From Pseudomonas flavescens (GTDB taxonomy: Bacteria > Pseudomonadota > Gammaproteobacteria > Pseudomonadales > Pseudomonadaceae), in NCBI RefSeq assembly GCF_013408425.1, contig NZ_JACBYV010000001.1, positions 2,294,001 through 2,358,000 on the forward strand: a stretch of DNA of 64,000 bases. Reading direction: 5' to 3'. The position numbers were made by a program, and so were the translations under genes. The notes below the pieces were generated by a model that searched no databases, was not told where the DNA came from, and saw only the letters and a program-made list of their open reading frames with translations. This document shows positions 19,433 to 28,632 of this stretch, in pieces. The first letter of the stretch is position 1, and each line of letters starts with the position of its first letter.

Positions 19433-19960
19433 TCAGGGATGGCTGGCCAGCTCGACCGGAAACACCCGCTTCGCTTCGATATAGGTGCGCTGCCAATAGC
19501 TGTTGCCGAGACTGTCCAGACGCACGGTGCCGCCCGAAGAAGGTGCATGCACGAAGCGCCCTTCGCCGACGTAGATACCGGCATGACTGACCTGCCGGCC
19601 ACCGTTGGTGGCGAAGAACACCAGATCGCCACTGCGCAGGGCATCGCGGCCAACCACTGGGGCGCGCATGCTGATCAGCTCCCGGGTGGAGCGAGGCAAC
19701 TGGATGCCTGCGGCATCACGGTACACATAGCCGATCAGCCCACTGCAGTCGAAACCACTGGCCGGTGTGTTGCCGCCGTAGCGGTATGGCGTACCGACGA
19801 GCCCCAGGGCACGGAACAGCACGTCGTCGGCGCCGCCCTGATAATTGCCAGGAGCGGGCGCGATCACCACAGGCTGCGGAGCGGGTACGGGGGCGCGACT
19901 GGAACATGCACTGAGCAGTGCAGCGAGCAGCAGGAAGGCGATGCGGATGGTGGCAGTCAT
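19433..19960 (-). CDS. NlpC/P60 (C40) lipoprotein, cell-wall endopeptidase
   Basis: 175 residues. Signal peptide with a lipobox LLSAC, so it should be lipid-anchored in the periplasm. A short proline-rich linker leads to an NlpC/P60 domain with the catalytic cysteine in FDCSGLIGYVY, histidine in VSHAGIYVG and the third residue in FVHAPSSGGTVR. It probably cleaves D-Glu-mDAP links in peptidoglycan peptides, like E. coli Spr/MepS. A second, similar gene lies 136 bp upstream. The two appear to be an old tandem duplication. Confidence 0.9.
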   Translation of the reverse strand: MTATIRIAFLLLAALLSACSSRAPVPAPQPVVIAPAPGNYQGGADDVLFRALGLVGTPYRYGGNTPASGFDCSGLIGYVYRDAAGIQLPRSTRELISMRAPVVGRDALRSGDLVFFATNGGRQVSHAGIYVGEGRFVHAPSSGGTVRLDSLGNSYWQRTYIEAKRVFPVELASHP

Positions 19961-20065
19961 GGACGGACGATCCTGGAGCCTGAATGCGCCCTACTCTGCC
20001 CCGTTCACAACTGCAGTGCAAGCTTTAGCTTTATGCTGCAGTCGCTTGAAAACTATCAAGATGTT

Positions 20066-20087
20066 GCCCGATCCGGACAGATCGGGC
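20066..20087. terminator. Hairpin downstream of the second NlpC/P60 gene
   Basis: GCCCGATC and GATCGGGC pair across a 6-base loop ten bases after the stop of the minus-strand gene at 20097. There is no T-run, so it is a weak terminator or an mRNA-stabilising hairpin. Confidence 0.4.
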
Positions 20088-20096
20088 ATTCAGGCC

Positions 20097-20729
20097 TCAG
20101 TGCTGGGACGCCAGGTGCTCGGTCGGCGCCAGAGCCAGGACGCGCTTGGCCTCGATGAACGTGCGCTTCCAGTAGCGATCGTCCAGGCTGTCGATACGCA
20201 CCCCACCGCTGCGGCTGCTGGAGGAATGGATGAACTGATCATCGCCCAGATAGATGCCGGCATGGCTGACACGACCGCGACCGTTGGTACTGAAGAACAC
20301 CAGATCACCCGGCTCCAGGGCCTTGCGCTCGACCAGCGGGGCGTCGATGTTGATCATTTCACGCGTCGAGCGCGGCAGTTCCATGCCCAGCTCTTCACGG
20401 AACAGATAGCCGATGAAACCACTGCAGTCGAAACCGGTTTTCACCGAATTGCCACCGAAACGGTAACGGGTGCCGATCAGCGAGAGGCCTTTTTCGAGGA
20501 CGCTGTCCGCCAGTTGTGGCAGCTCGTAAGGTGCGTGGTCGGCGAAGTCGGCAACCGCATCGTCTTCGACGACATCGTTGCGATCCAGAACAGGCGCTGC
20601 AACCACTGGCCTGGCAGGCAACGAAGCCTGGGCCGGGGCATCGATCTGGGATTGTGGAGCATGGTTAGCGCAGGCGGCGAGAACCATCGTAAGTGCGAGA
20701 GGCACGAGGGGTGCGAAGCGTTTGCGCAT
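20097..20729 (-). CDS. NlpC/P60 (C40) lipoprotein, paralog of the neighbouring gene
   Basis: 210 residues from the ATG at 20729 (a GTG two codons upstream is possible). Lipobox VLAAC after the signal sequence. A longer N-terminal linker (about residues 25-80) precedes the NlpC/P60 domain: catalytic Cys in FDCSGFIGYLF, His in VSHAGIYLG, third residue in FIHSSSSRSGG. Domain similarity to the 19433-19960 protein is high (PRSTRE, LVFF-TNG, RVDSL/RIDSL and IEAKRV are shared), while linkers differ, which suggests duplication and specialisation of the envelope hydrolase. Confidence 0.9.
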   Translation of the reverse strand: MRKRFAPLVPLALTMVLAACANHAPQSQIDAPAQASLPARPVVAAPVLDRNDVVEDDAVADFADHAPYELPQLADSVLEKGLSLIGTRYRFGGNSVKTGFDCSGFIGYLFREELGMELPRSTREMINIDAPLVERKALEPGDLVFFSTNGRGRVSHAGIYLGDDQFIHSSSSRSGGVRIDSLDDRYWKRTFIEAKRVLALAPTEHLASQH

Positions 20730-20783
20730 GGGCACGACCGTGGCGTGAAAAATGAACAGCCGCGACTATGCCCACTAACGGGA

Positions 20784-21563
20784 TCATTTGCAAATATTAT
20801 GAGTAACGATGTGACTCAGTAGTTCCGGAAAAACATCTAAGGCCCTTTCTTCCAGCCTGAAGTCAACCAGATCGCTGACCTCGCTCTGCGACAAATTGAC
20901 CTCCACCGTCACCCCGCCCGCCTGTCGCGTGCGCAGCAGCGGCTCGACTATATAAGGAAAGCTGGCACTGGTGCCGACGCTGATCACCAGATCGAAACCC
21001 TTCTCCAGTTGCGCATAAAGGCGACCGACGGCGTCTTCCGGCAACATCTCGCCGAACAGCGTCACCGGCGGACGCAGTACGCCACCGCAATTGCCGCACA
21101 GCGGGGGCAACGGCTGCAGCAGGTGCTCGGCGAGTCGCTCATCCACGCCAGCGCATTGCTGGCAGTGCAGTGGCGCCAACTCACCATGAATTTCGATCAA
21201 CCGCTGCGCCGGGCTGCCTGCCAGACGATGGTAACCGTCGATATTCTGGGTGAGTACCCAGCACTCGGGCTTCAAGGCCTGCAAGTCGGCAATCGCCTTG
21301 TGACCCGCATTCGGCTGGGCGGCCAGGCAGGCGGTGCCGAGCTGTGCCAGGTACTTCCAGCACAGCGCCGGGTCGCGACGCAGCATCTCGCCTGACAGCG
21401 CCACTTCGATCGGCACGCCCTCTTCGGTATGGCCGTTGTACAGACCACCGAGGCCACGATAGGTAGGCAACCCGGAGTCGGCAGACAAGCCCGCTCCGGT
21501 AATGATCAGGATCCGCCGTGCATCGGCGATAGCGGAGGCGATTCGCGGCAGAAGCGGATGCAT
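20784..21563 (-). CDS. SIR2-family NAD-dependent deacetylase (sirtuin)
   Basis: 259 residues; the ATG at 21563 forms a TGATG overlap with the stop of the upstream glycosylase gene. Conserved sirtuin motifs: GAGLSADSGLPTYRG (NAD binding), TQNIDGYH, the catalytic histidine in IEIHGEL, a zinc site from two CxxC pairs (CQQC and CGNC), and GTSASFPY. It removes acyl groups from lysines with NAD consumption, in the cytoplasm. The bacterial substrate here is unknown. Confidence 0.93.
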   Translation of the reverse strand: MHPLLPRIASAIADARRILIITGAGLSADSGLPTYRGLGGLYNGHTEEGVPIEVALSGEMLRRDPALCWKYLAQLGTACLAAQPNAGHKAIADLQALKPECWVLTQNIDGYHRLAGSPAQRLIEIHGELAPLHCQQCAGVDERLAEHLLQPLPPLCGNCGGVLRPPVTLFGEMLPEDAVGRLYAQLEKGFDLVISVGTSASFPYIVEPLLRTRQAGGVTVEVNLSQSEVSDLVDFRLEERALDVFPELLSHIVTHNICK

Positions 21564-22282
21564 CAGTGATTGACCGTATGGGCCAGCATCACCGACAGCT
21601 GGCACATGGGCCGGCCACTTTCCGCATGCCATTGGTTGAAGGCAGCTTGAACCGCCGCGCGGTCGCGCTGACTGCTCGGCACCTTGTCGACAATCTTCTG
21701 GGCCTTGAGCGCGGCGACCATGTCATCGGACGGAATGAAGGTGTCTTTGCCAACCATGCGCAGAAAGCGCGGCGCAGAAAGGCCGCCGAGCTGAGTACCC
21801 TGCTTGGCCAGCCAGTGCCAGAGCCCGACGATATCGGTCACGGGCCAATCGGCGATCAGCGCACCGAAGGCGAAGCCGGGTCGCGGGGTGGTGGCTTTCA
21901 CGGCGGCAGCCGGCCCGCTCAGCGCACCACGCTCCACGTCGAGAATGAACTGCGCGTTGCGCGGCACGCTCTTGAGCTTGCCCAGGTGACGGATCAGGCG
22001 AGTGTCCTGCATCAGACGCTCGAGGCGTTCGCCGCCCATCAGCACGACCTTTTCCGGATCGAAACCGAAGAAAACCTCCTCGAAGGCCGGCCACTTGGCG
22101 TCCACCAGGCTGTGCTTGAGACCCGCCCGGAAGATGCGCAGGCTCATGATCGACAGATAGCGATCATCACCCAGGGCCCGCAGCTTCTTGTCAGAAGCCG
22201 GTTGTGGCAAGCGCGCCTCGAGAGCTGCCAGCGAGCCGACGCGGTTCACGCAATATTCATGCATCCATCGATAATCGTGCAT
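21563..22282 (-). CDS. DNA-3-methyladenine glycosylase I-like protein
   Basis: 239 residues. The central part (SLRIFRAGLKHSLVDAKWPAFEEVFFGFDPEKV, then RLMQDTRLIRHLGKLKSVPRNAQ) aligns by eye with the helix-hairpin-helix region of Tag, which removes 3-methyladenine from DNA. The canonical Tag N-terminus with its zinc-binding cysteine and YHDxEWG is replaced by MHDYRWMHEYC, so specificity may differ. Translation is coupled to the downstream sirtuin gene (TGATG). Family call fairly sure, exact activity uncertain. Confidence 0.72.
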   Translation of the reverse strand: MHDYRWMHEYCVNRVGSLAALEARLPQPASDKKLRALGDDRYLSIMSLRIFRAGLKHSLVDAKWPAFEEVFFGFDPEKVVLMGGERLERLMQDTRLIRHLGKLKSVPRNAQFILDVERGALSGPAAAVKATTPRPGFAFGALIADWPVTDIVGLWHWLAKQGTQLGGLSAPRFLRMVGKDTFIPSDDMVAALKAQKIVDKVPSSQRDRAAVQAAFNQWHAESGRPMCQLSVMLAHTVNH

Positions 22283-22297
22283 CGTTTGCCTTGGGAT

Positions 22298-22774
22298 CTA
22301 CTGGAGTTTGAACGGTGCAGCGAAGCGACCCTCGCTCACCTCGATGAAACCTTCGCCGCCGAGGCGCTTGAGGCGACCGTCGAAGCTGCCACGCACGCCC
22401 CAATCGTCGATGCTGTCGATCCTGAGATTGAATGCGGCGCCATCCTCATCACTGAGCGCCGACCAGATTTCCGTGCCGCCCTCATGCTGTATGGCATAAC
22501 GACTGACCAGCCTGGAGCCTGACAGGCTGTATGTACCTGGCGTGATCTCACCGCCCAGCGCCCACAACTCGAAATCGTAACTGTCGCTCAAGGCCCCATC
22601 GTCGAGACGACCGCCAATGACCAGATGTTCGCGGCTCTCGGCCAACTGGGCCACCAGCCGCGAATCGAAATGCATGGCCTTGCCACCCAGTTCGAGCGTC
22701 AGCTGACCCTGCTCGTCACTGCCGCCACAGCCACCCAGCAACAGACAGAACATCACCAGCATGGCCTTGTACAT
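22298..22774 (-). CDS. Hypothetical lipoprotein
   Basis: 158 residues with a type II signal peptide; the lipobox LLGGC places the lipidated cysteine at about residue 16. The mature protein is rich in beta-strand-like stretches with Gly/Asp turns (LTLELGGKAMHFDSRL, GSFDGRLKRLGGEGFIEV). I do not recognise a domain. It is packed between ttcA (11 bp) and the glycosylase gene (15 bp), so it is likely part of one transcript ttcA-lipoprotein-glycosylase-sirtuin. Confidence 0.72.
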   Translation of the reverse strand: MYKAMLVMFCLLLGGCGGSDEQGQLTLELGGKAMHFDSRLVAQLAESREHLVIGGRLDDGALSDSYDFELWALGGEITPGTYSLSGSRLVSRYAIQHEGGTEIWSALSDEDGAAFNLRIDSIDDWGVRGSFDGRLKRLGGEGFIEVSEGRFAAPFKLQ

Positions 22775-22785
22775 GACTCGCCCCC

Positions 22786-23610
22786 TTACAGATTCATCAC
22801 GTTCAGGAAGCGTGGCGTGGCCTGGTCATCGATCTTCAGGCTGGCGAAGTCGAACAGGTTGCGGTCGGCAAGCTGCGATGGCACCACGTTCTGCAGGGCG
22901 CGGAACATGATTTCCGTGCGGCCTGGCGATTTGCGCTCCCAATCCTGAAGCATGTCCTTGACCACCTGACGCTGCAGGTTTTCCTGGGAGCCGCAGAGGT
23001 TGCACGGGATGATGGGGAATTCCTTGAGCGTGCTGTAGGCCTCGATATCGGCCTCGTTGCAATAGGCCAGCGGGCGAATCACCACGTTGCGCCCGTCGTC
23101 GGCACGCAGCTTGGGTGGCATGGCCTTGAGGGTGCCGCCATAGAACATGTTGAGAAAGAAGGTCTCGAGGATGTCGTCACGGTGGTGACCGAGGGCCATC
23201 TTGGTCGCGCCGATCTCGTCGGCGAAGGTGTACAGGGTGCCGCGACGCAGGCGCGAACACAGCGAGCAGGTGGTCTTGCCTTCCGGGATCTTCTCCTTGA
23301 CCACCGAATAGGTATCCTTTTCGACGATGTGGTACGGCACACCGATGGATTCCAGGTAAGCCGGCAGCACGTGCTCGGGGAAGCCTGGCTGCTTCTGGTC
23401 CATGTTCACCGCGACGATCTCGAAGTGAATGGGCGCGACCTTCTGCAGGTAAAGCAGGATGTCGAGCATGGTGTAGCTGTCCTTGCCACCGGACAGGCAG
23501 ACCATCACCTTGTCGCCCTCCTCGATCATGTTGAAGTCGGCAATGGCTTCGCCAGCCTGACGACGCAGGCGTTTTTGCAGCTTGTTCTGATTGACCGAGA
23601 GGGTGCCCAT
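22786..23610 (-). CDS. ttcA: tRNA 2-thiocytidine(32) synthetase
   Basis: 274 residues, starting at the ATG at 23610 ([15 protein letters not shown]), which fits the family N-terminus. The PP-loop SGGKDS binds ATP. CSLC and CNLC motifs hold the Fe-S cluster used for thiolation of cytidine 32 in tRNA. Also visible are [18 protein letters not shown] and PPKLRADDG. It leads a minus-strand cluster and is divergent from the J-domain gene at 23756, with a 145-bp shared control region. Confidence 0.95.
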   Translation of the reverse strand: MGTLSVNQNKLQKRLRRQAGEAIADFNMIEEGDKVMVCLSGGKDSYTMLDILLYLQKVAPIHFEIVAVNMDQKQPGFPEHVLPAYLESIGVPYHIVEKDTYSVVKEKIPEGKTTCSLCSRLRRGTLYTFADEIGATKMALGHHRDDILETFFLNMFYGGTLKAMPPKLRADDGRNVVIRPLAYCNEADIEAYSTLKEFPIIPCNLCGSQENLQRQVVKDMLQDWERKSPGRTEIMFRALQNVVPSQLADRNLFDFASLKIDDQATPRFLNVMNL

Positions 23611-23755
23611 GGCGCGCGTAAATCCGGTAGAAGTACTGAGGCCGCGCATTTTACCCGGAAACCGAAGCGTACCCCAGCCACAAAACGACCAACCATCGCC
23701 GATTCGCCTGATGGCTGATCGTGCAAGGCGGCAATCCTTCGTCTAAGGTGAGCCG

Positions 23756-24334
23756 ATGAACGAAGAAACCTGCCCCAACACACGCCTTTTCGAATTGCTC
23801 CAGGCCGCGCCCGAAGGCCTATCCGAGTATGAACTGCTGCTGCGCCTGAGCCGCTGGCAAGGCGCCGAAGAGCGCCTGCCCACGGATACTCTGGAGCTGT
23901 TTCGCACCCATTTTCTGCTGTTCCACACGCTTTACCGGCTGCGCGACCAGCTGCATGCCGAGCAACTTGCCGTGCTGCAGATCAGCCCGCTGTGCATTCG
24001 CCTGTTGCCCTACCAGGCAGGCGAAAGCGCATTGAGCGAAAAGGACCCGCTACGCGAGTACTATCTCGACCTGAGCCATTTGCGCGATACGGACGCCGAC
24101 GATGTGCAGAAACTGCTTGGCGCGTTCTGGGTACGTCTGCAGGGCGGGGACGAAAAACAATCCGCCCTCGCCGTTTTCGAGCTGGAGGCACACAACGGCA
24201 ATCTCGACTTGACGATCATCAGGCAGCGCTACCGACAACTGGTCAGCATCCATCACCCCGACCGTGGTGGCAGCACGCAACAGTTGCAGAGCATCAATCA
24301 GGCCATGGAAACGCTGCAGCGTTATTACCGCTGA
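23756..24334 (+). CDS. DnaJ-related protein with C-terminal J domain
   Basis: 192 residues. The first about 130 residues resemble the DNAJ-related N-terminal domain (LFELLQAAPEGLSEYELL, LFRTHFLLFHTLYRL). The last 60 residues form a J domain with the HPD tripeptide in SIHHPDRGGS, followed by a typical final helix. The J domain would stimulate DnaK ATPase activity; the partner substrate is unknown. Placing the J domain at the C-terminus is normal for this subfamily. Confidence 0.87.
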   Translation: MNEETCPNTRLFELLQAAPEGLSEYELLLRLSRWQGAEERLPTDTLELFRTHFLLFHTLYRLRDQLHAEQLAVLQISPLCIRLLPYQAGESALSEKDPLREYYLDLSHLRDTDADDVQKLLGAFWVRLQGGDEKQSALAVFELEAHNGNLDLTIIRQRYRQLVSIHHPDRGGSTQQLQSINQAMETLQRYYR

Positions 24335-24420
24335 AGGCAGTTGCCGTTCAGCCTGCAAACGCTGCGTGGCAGGATGATCTGCGGCATAATCGGTTGCAGT
24401 CACCTGCCTCCGATGCCCAC

Positions 24421-24915
24421 ATGCCAGACCAGATCCACGCCCGCGTCGAAGCCTGCTATCAGCAGGCGGAACACTTCTTCAAGCAGCCCTTCAAGCGCCC
24501 CGAGGTGAGTTTCAAACTGCGCGGCCAAAAGGCCGGTGTGGCTCATCTCACGGAAAACAAGCTGCGCTTCAATCCCCAGCTGTACCGTGAGAATCAGGAA
24601 GATTTTCTGCGCCAGACGGTTCCCCACGAAGTGGCGCACCTGGTCGCCCATCAACTCTTTGGCCTGAGCATCCAGCCCCATGGCGAGGAATGGCAACTGA
24701 TCATGCGCGGGGTCTACGAGCTGCCGCCGCACCGCTGCCACAGTTACGACGTGAAACGCCGCCAGGTCAGCCGCTTCATCTATCGCTGCCAATGCCCGCA
24801 GGGCGAGTTTCCGTTCTCGGCACAGCGCCATGCCCTGGTCGCCAAGGGCCGTCGCTACTACTGCCGACGCTGCAAGATCACCCTGCAGTTCACCGGCGAA
24901 CAACGAATCGAATAG
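24421..24915 (+). CDS. sprT: SprT family zinc metalloprotease-like protein
   Basis: 164 residues beginning at the ATG at 24421. The zinc motif HEVAHLVAHQLFG (about residues 70-82) matches the HExxH of SprT, and paired cysteines near the C-terminus (CQC, YYCRRC) form the usual zinc ribbon. Bacterial SprT proteins are related to the eukaryotic DNA-protein-crosslink protease SPRTN; cellular function in bacteria is poorly known. The frame is open far upstream but overlaps the J-domain gene and lacks similarity. Confidence 0.9.
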   Translation: MPDQIHARVEACYQQAEHFFKQPFKRPEVSFKLRGQKAGVAHLTENKLRFNPQLYRENQEDFLRQTVPHEVAHLVAHQLFGLSIQPHGEEWQLIMRGVYELPPHRCHSYDVKRRQVSRFIYRCQCPQGEFPFSAQRHALVAKGRRYYCRRCKITLQFTGEQRIE

Positions 24916-24927
24916 ACGCGCCGCGCC

Positions 24928-25815
24928 TCAGTCGTCGAGGCGCTGAAACGCGCGCAGCAGCGCCTTGCTCAGATCGACGCTGGAGAACTTGGTGAGTACG
25001 TCGTTGGCCCCCACCGCGCGCGCCTTCTCGGTGTTCATGGTGCTGTCCAGAGAGGTGTGCAGCAGCACGTAGGTCTCGCCGAGAACGGGGTCCTTGCGAA
25101 TCTGCTGAACCAGGGTATAGCCGTCCATCTCCGGCATTTCGATGTCCGAAACCAGCACCTCGATGGGCTGCCCCTCCTGCTGCGCCCCATGCAGCAGCTC
25201 CAGCGCGGCGGCGGCGCTGCGCACGGCCTGGCAATCGAGGTCGAGCTTGCGCAGGGTGATCAGGGTCTGCTGCAGCGCCACCTGGGAATCGTCGACGACC
25301 AGTACGCGACGCCCCTGCAAAAGTTGCCGCTCGCTCGAGTTGAGCAATTCATCGACCACCTCTTCGGCCGGAGCCGGGGCGATTTCATGCAACACCTTTT
25401 CGATATCGAGAATCTGCACGATGGTGCCGTCGATCTGCGTCACCCCGGTGATGAACGCACGCACGCCTGCACCGGCCGGTGGCGGCCGCACATCGCGGGT
25501 CGAGCATTGCACGATACGCTCCACGCTGTGCACGTGCAGGCCCTGACGCGAGCGACTCAGTTCGGTGACGATCAGGCAGCCATCCTGACTGTCACCACCG
25601 CCCCGCTCGCCGATTGCCCGGGCCAGGTCGATGACCGTCAGCGCCGAACCGCGCAGGGTCGCCACGCCGCGCACGTGAGGGTGTCGACTGGGCATCTTGG
25701 TCAGCGGCGGGCAGGGAATGATCTCGTTGACCTTGAGCAGATTGATGCCCAGCAAACGGCCACTGTGCAAACGGAACAGCAGCAGCGATAGCGCATCGCC
25801 CAGCACCATACTCAT
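24928..25815 (-). CDS. cheV: Chemotaxis protein CheV (CheW-receiver fusion)
   Basis: 295 residues, started at the ATG at 25815 because AGGGGAG lies eight bases upstream. The N-terminal CheW-like domain (about 1-150: LLFRLHSGRLLGINLLKVNEI, VIDLARAIGE) is followed by a receiver domain (about 170-295) with acidic residues in VVDDSQ, phospho-acceptor Asp in VSDIEMPEMDG and the conserved lysine in LTKFS. It couples chemoreceptors to CheA and is tuned by phosphorylation. It converges on sprT with a 12-bp gap. Confidence 0.92.
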   Translation of the reverse strand: MSMVLGDALSLLLFRLHSGRLLGINLLKVNEIIPCPPLTKMPSRHPHVRGVATLRGSALTVIDLARAIGERGGGDSQDGCLIVTELSRSRQGLHVHSVERIVQCSTRDVRPPPAGAGVRAFITGVTQIDGTIVQILDIEKVLHEIAPAPAEEVVDELLNSSERQLLQGRRVLVVDDSQVALQQTLITLRKLDLDCQAVRSAAAALELLHGAQQEGQPIEVLVSDIEMPEMDGYTLVQQIRKDPVLGETYVLLHTSLDSTMNTEKARAVGANDVLTKFSSVDLSKALLRAFQRLDD

Positions 25816-25899
25816 GGAAATCACTCCCCTTCAAACCTGAAAAAAGCAAAACCTGGCCCGACTTCAGATGCGTCAGGCTCGTTGTGTGCAGACGGCGAA

Positions 25900-26136
25900 T
25901 CAGCCGAGAAAAGCGGCGACTTGCGGGGCATCGAATGGCCAGGGCAACTCTGCGCCCGTATCGGTGCGTTTCAGCACGGGTATCAGCGGTGCATAGCGTT
26001 CCAGGCAGTCGTCATGCTCGGCGATATCGACCAACTCGACCAGCAGGCCGTGCTCGACGAAGGGCATCAGCACCGCTTCGGCGTATTCGCACAGGTGACA
26101 GCCGAGGGTTCCCAGCAACTGGCACTCAGGGAGCAT
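25900..26136 (-). CDS. Glutaredoxin-like (DUF836) protein
   Basis: 78 residues with a thioredoxin-fold active site CHLC in LGCHLCEYAE near the N-terminus, and a conserved VPVL cis-proline segment (IPVLKRTDTG). Such small proteins are annotated as glutaredoxin family. Substrate unknown. It lies 84 bp upstream of cheV on the same strand. Confidence 0.85.
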   Translation of the reverse strand: MLPECQLLGTLGCHLCEYAEAVLMPFVEHGLLVELVDIAEHDDCLERYAPLIPVLKRTDTGAELPWPFDAPQVAAFLG

Positions 26137-26188
26137 GGGTCAGCCTCCAAGGTGAGAAAGGTGGCAGTCTACCACCCCGCCCCGGCAA

Positions 26189-27313
26189 TCAGGCGCTCGC
26201 GGCTCCGTCGTCCGCTTTCGGCGCAAGGGTCGAGCTCAGCAGACCCTGCAGACCGTCCAACAAGCGACCGTTGAGTTGCTCTGCCTTGTCCAGCCGTGCG
26301 CTATCAAAACGCTCATCCAGCGAGAACCCGCCCTTGAGCAGGTCCTGCAACAGGCCTTTGCCATCGCTGACCCAATCATTGGCATTACGCAACGCGTCGA
26401 GCAGGCCTTGCGCATAGTCGTTGAGCGCGCCATTCACCGCGCTGGCAGGCTGCCCGCCCTGACTGGCCACCGAGCCGTAGGTGTCGGTGGCCTGACGCAC
26501 ACTGGTCTGGGTCAGTTTCAGCGACATGGAGGCCAGCTGCGAGCCGTCCATTTCCAGCGACATCGCTCGATCGAAGGCACCGGCCACATCACCGGAATAG
26601 AAGGAATTGGAAAGATCCTGGACCTGGGTGAACAGCTTTTCCAGGGCGGCCTTTTCCTGATCGTCCAGATCACCCTCGACCTGCACCTGCCAACCGCCGA
26701 TCTGCAGGCTGCCGGACTCACTGCCGGAGCCCTCGGTACGTGACCATGCGGCGGACGCCTGCGCGATCGATACGCGCAGGCGGTCACCGTCGCGGGTGGT
26801 GATATCCAGCTCGAAACTTTCCGCCACGGCTGCGAAACGGTCGCTCGAAGTCGGCACGACACCCGTGTTGCCACCCGTCGCCGGCGCTGCGCCGTACTGC
26901 TTGTCGAGGCCGGCGAAACCCTGCTGGATACGCTGGAAGGTATCATCTATATCGGTGGCGACCTTGTCCTTGAGCAGGCCCATGCCGTCGAGAATCTTGC
27001 GAGCCTCGTCGAACCCCTTCTCAACGCCGGAGCGCGCCTGATCCAGCAGCTTCTGCAGCTTTTCCGGATTGGCCCCCGAAGCCGCTTCGCTCTTCAGTCG
27101 CTGCTCGATGAAACCGAGCACGCGATCCGCCACCTTCTCCGGGGAGAAATCATCCTGCTTGGCAGTCAGCGAGCCGGCAGGCAGGCCGAGACGCTCGGCG
27201 AGCCGGTTGGACAGCGCGACCTGGGCGTCGGCCGCATTGCGGATGGTGGTCTGGCCGCCGATCTGAGGCGAACGGCCTGTCGTTGGTGTCGACAGCGGAA
27301 GGGAAACAGTCAT
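26189..27313 (-). CDS. DUF5610 domain-containing protein
   Basis: 374 residues, no signal peptide or membrane segment, rich in Gln, Ser, Asp and Gly. The N-terminal third (PEKVADRVLGFIEQRLKSE, KLLDQARSGVEKGFDEARKILDGMG) matches the helical DUF5610 region as I remember it. The rest contains beta-strand-like parts (SFELDITTRDGDRLRVSIAQ, LQIGGWQVQVEGDLDDQEK) and another helical C-terminus. Function unknown. The Pro/Thr/Ser-rich start resembles proteins of flagellar or surface systems, but this is only an impression. It has its own start 110 bp downstream of the ammonium transporter end. Confidence 0.7.
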   Translation of the reverse strand: MTVSLPLSTPTTGRSPQIGGQTTIRNAADAQVALSNRLAERLGLPAGSLTAKQDDFSPEKVADRVLGFIEQRLKSEAASGANPEKLQKLLDQARSGVEKGFDEARKILDGMGLLKDKVATDIDDTFQRIQQGFAGLDKQYGAAPATGGNTGVVPTSSDRFAAVAESFELDITTRDGDRLRVSIAQASAAWSRTEGSGSESGSLQIGGWQVQVEGDLDDQEKAALEKLFTQVQDLSNSFYSGDVAGAFDRAMSLEMDGSQLASMSLKLTQTSVRQATDTYGSVASQGGQPASAVNGALNDYAQGLLDALRNANDWVSDGKGLLQDLLKGGFSLDERFDSARLDKAEQLNGRLLDGLQGLLSSTLAPKADDGAASA

Positions 27314-27423
27314 GGCAAGTCACCGAAACGGAGCATGTCCAAGGTTGACGGCAGCTTCCGGCAAAAGTTTAGGGCGAGCAGACGCCGAATCGACCAGAGG
27401 ACCTGATCGACCCGGCAACCGCC

Positions 27424-28632
27424 TCAATCCTGGCTGACCGCACCGATTTTGTGTATCGACAGGTCCGCGCCGTAATACTCCTGCTCCTGGCTCAGGCGAA
27501 TGCCTACGGCCCCTTTAAGCACGCCGTACACCAGAAAACCGCCGACCAGCGCCACCCCTACCCCGACTGCGCTGCCGAGCAACTGGCTGACCAGGCTGAC
27601 ACCACCCAGGCCACCCCAGGCCTGCTGACCGAAAATGCCGCAGGCGATACCGCCCCAGACACCGCACAGACCGTGCAGCGGCCAGACGCCGAGCACGTCG
27701 TCGATCTTCCATTTCACCTGGGTCGCGGTGAACGCCCAGACGAACAGCGCACCGGCAATGGCGCCAGTGACCAGTGCGCCGACCGGATGCATCAGGTCGG
27801 AGCCTGCGCAGATGGCCACCAGCCCGGCGAGCGGGCCGTTATGCAGGAAGCCCGGGTCGTTGCGACCGACGATCAGCGCCGCCAGGGTGCCGCCGACCAT
27901 GGCCATCAGGGTATTCACCGCGACCAGCCCACTGATACTGCCCAGGGTCTGGGCACTCATCACGTTGAAACCGAACCAGCCGATGATCAGGATCCACGAA
28001 CCCAGCGCCAGGAACGGAATGCTCGACGGCGCCATGGCGACCAGACGGCCATCGCGGTAACGGCCATCCCGGCGACCGAGCAGCAGCACCGCGGTGAATG
28101 CCAGCCAGCCACCGACGCCATGCACCACCACCGAACCGGCGAAGTCGTGGAATGGCGCGCCGAATTGCGCCTGCAGCCAGCTCTGCAAGCCGAAGTTGCC
28201 GTTCCAGATCATGCCTTCGAAGAACGGATAGACGAAGGCGACGATCAGCGCCGTGGCGCAGAGCTGCGGACCGAACCGTGCGCGCTCGGCGATACCACCG
28301 GAAATGATCGCCGGAATCGCCGCAGCGAAGGTCAGTAGAAAGAAGAACTTCACCAAGGCGTAACCGTTGCCTTCCACCAGCACGCTGGCGGGGTGCAGAA
28401 AGGTCACGCCATAGGCGATCCAGTAACCGACGAAGAAGTAGGCCATGGCGGAGATCGCGAAGTCGGAGAGGATCTTCGACAAGGCGTTGACCTGATTCTT
28501 CTGCCTTACCGTGCCCACTTCCAGAAAGGCGAAGCCGGCGTGCATGGCCAGCACCATGATCGCGCCGATCAGGATGAACAATGTATTGGAGCCGTGAATC
28601 AGCGTTTGCACGGCACTGTTGAGGTTTTCCAT
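27424..28632 (-). CDS. Ammonium transporter (Amt family)
   Basis: 402 residues with about eleven membrane spans. The start is the ATG at 28632, after which the protein enters the membrane directly. The family signature DFAGSVVVHGVGGWLAFTA holds the first pore histidine, and HGLCGVWGGIACGIFG the second; FEGMIWNGNFGLQSW lies between. Amt proteins import ammonium. No glnK gene is beside it, so this is not the usual glnK-amtB pair. The 370-bp upstream region carries regularly spaced GCACCA motifs (see 28633-29002). Confidence 0.93.
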   Translation of the reverse strand: MENLNSAVQTLIHGSNTLFILIGAIMVLAMHAGFAFLEVGTVRQKNQVNALSKILSDFAISAMAYFFVGYWIAYGVTFLHPASVLVEGNGYALVKFFFLLTFAAAIPAIISGGIAERARFGPQLCATALIVAFVYPFFEGMIWNGNFGLQSWLQAQFGAPFHDFAGSVVVHGVGGWLAFTAVLLLGRRDGRYRDGRLVAMAPSSIPFLALGSWILIIGWFGFNVMSAQTLGSISGLVAVNTLMAMVGGTLAALIVGRNDPGFLHNGPLAGLVAICAGSDLMHPVGALVTGAIAGALFVWAFTATQVKWKIDDVLGVWPLHGLCGVWGGIACGIFGQQAWGGLGGVSLVSQLLGSAVGVGVALVGGFLVYGVLKGAVGIRLSQEQEYYGADLSIHKIGAVSQD

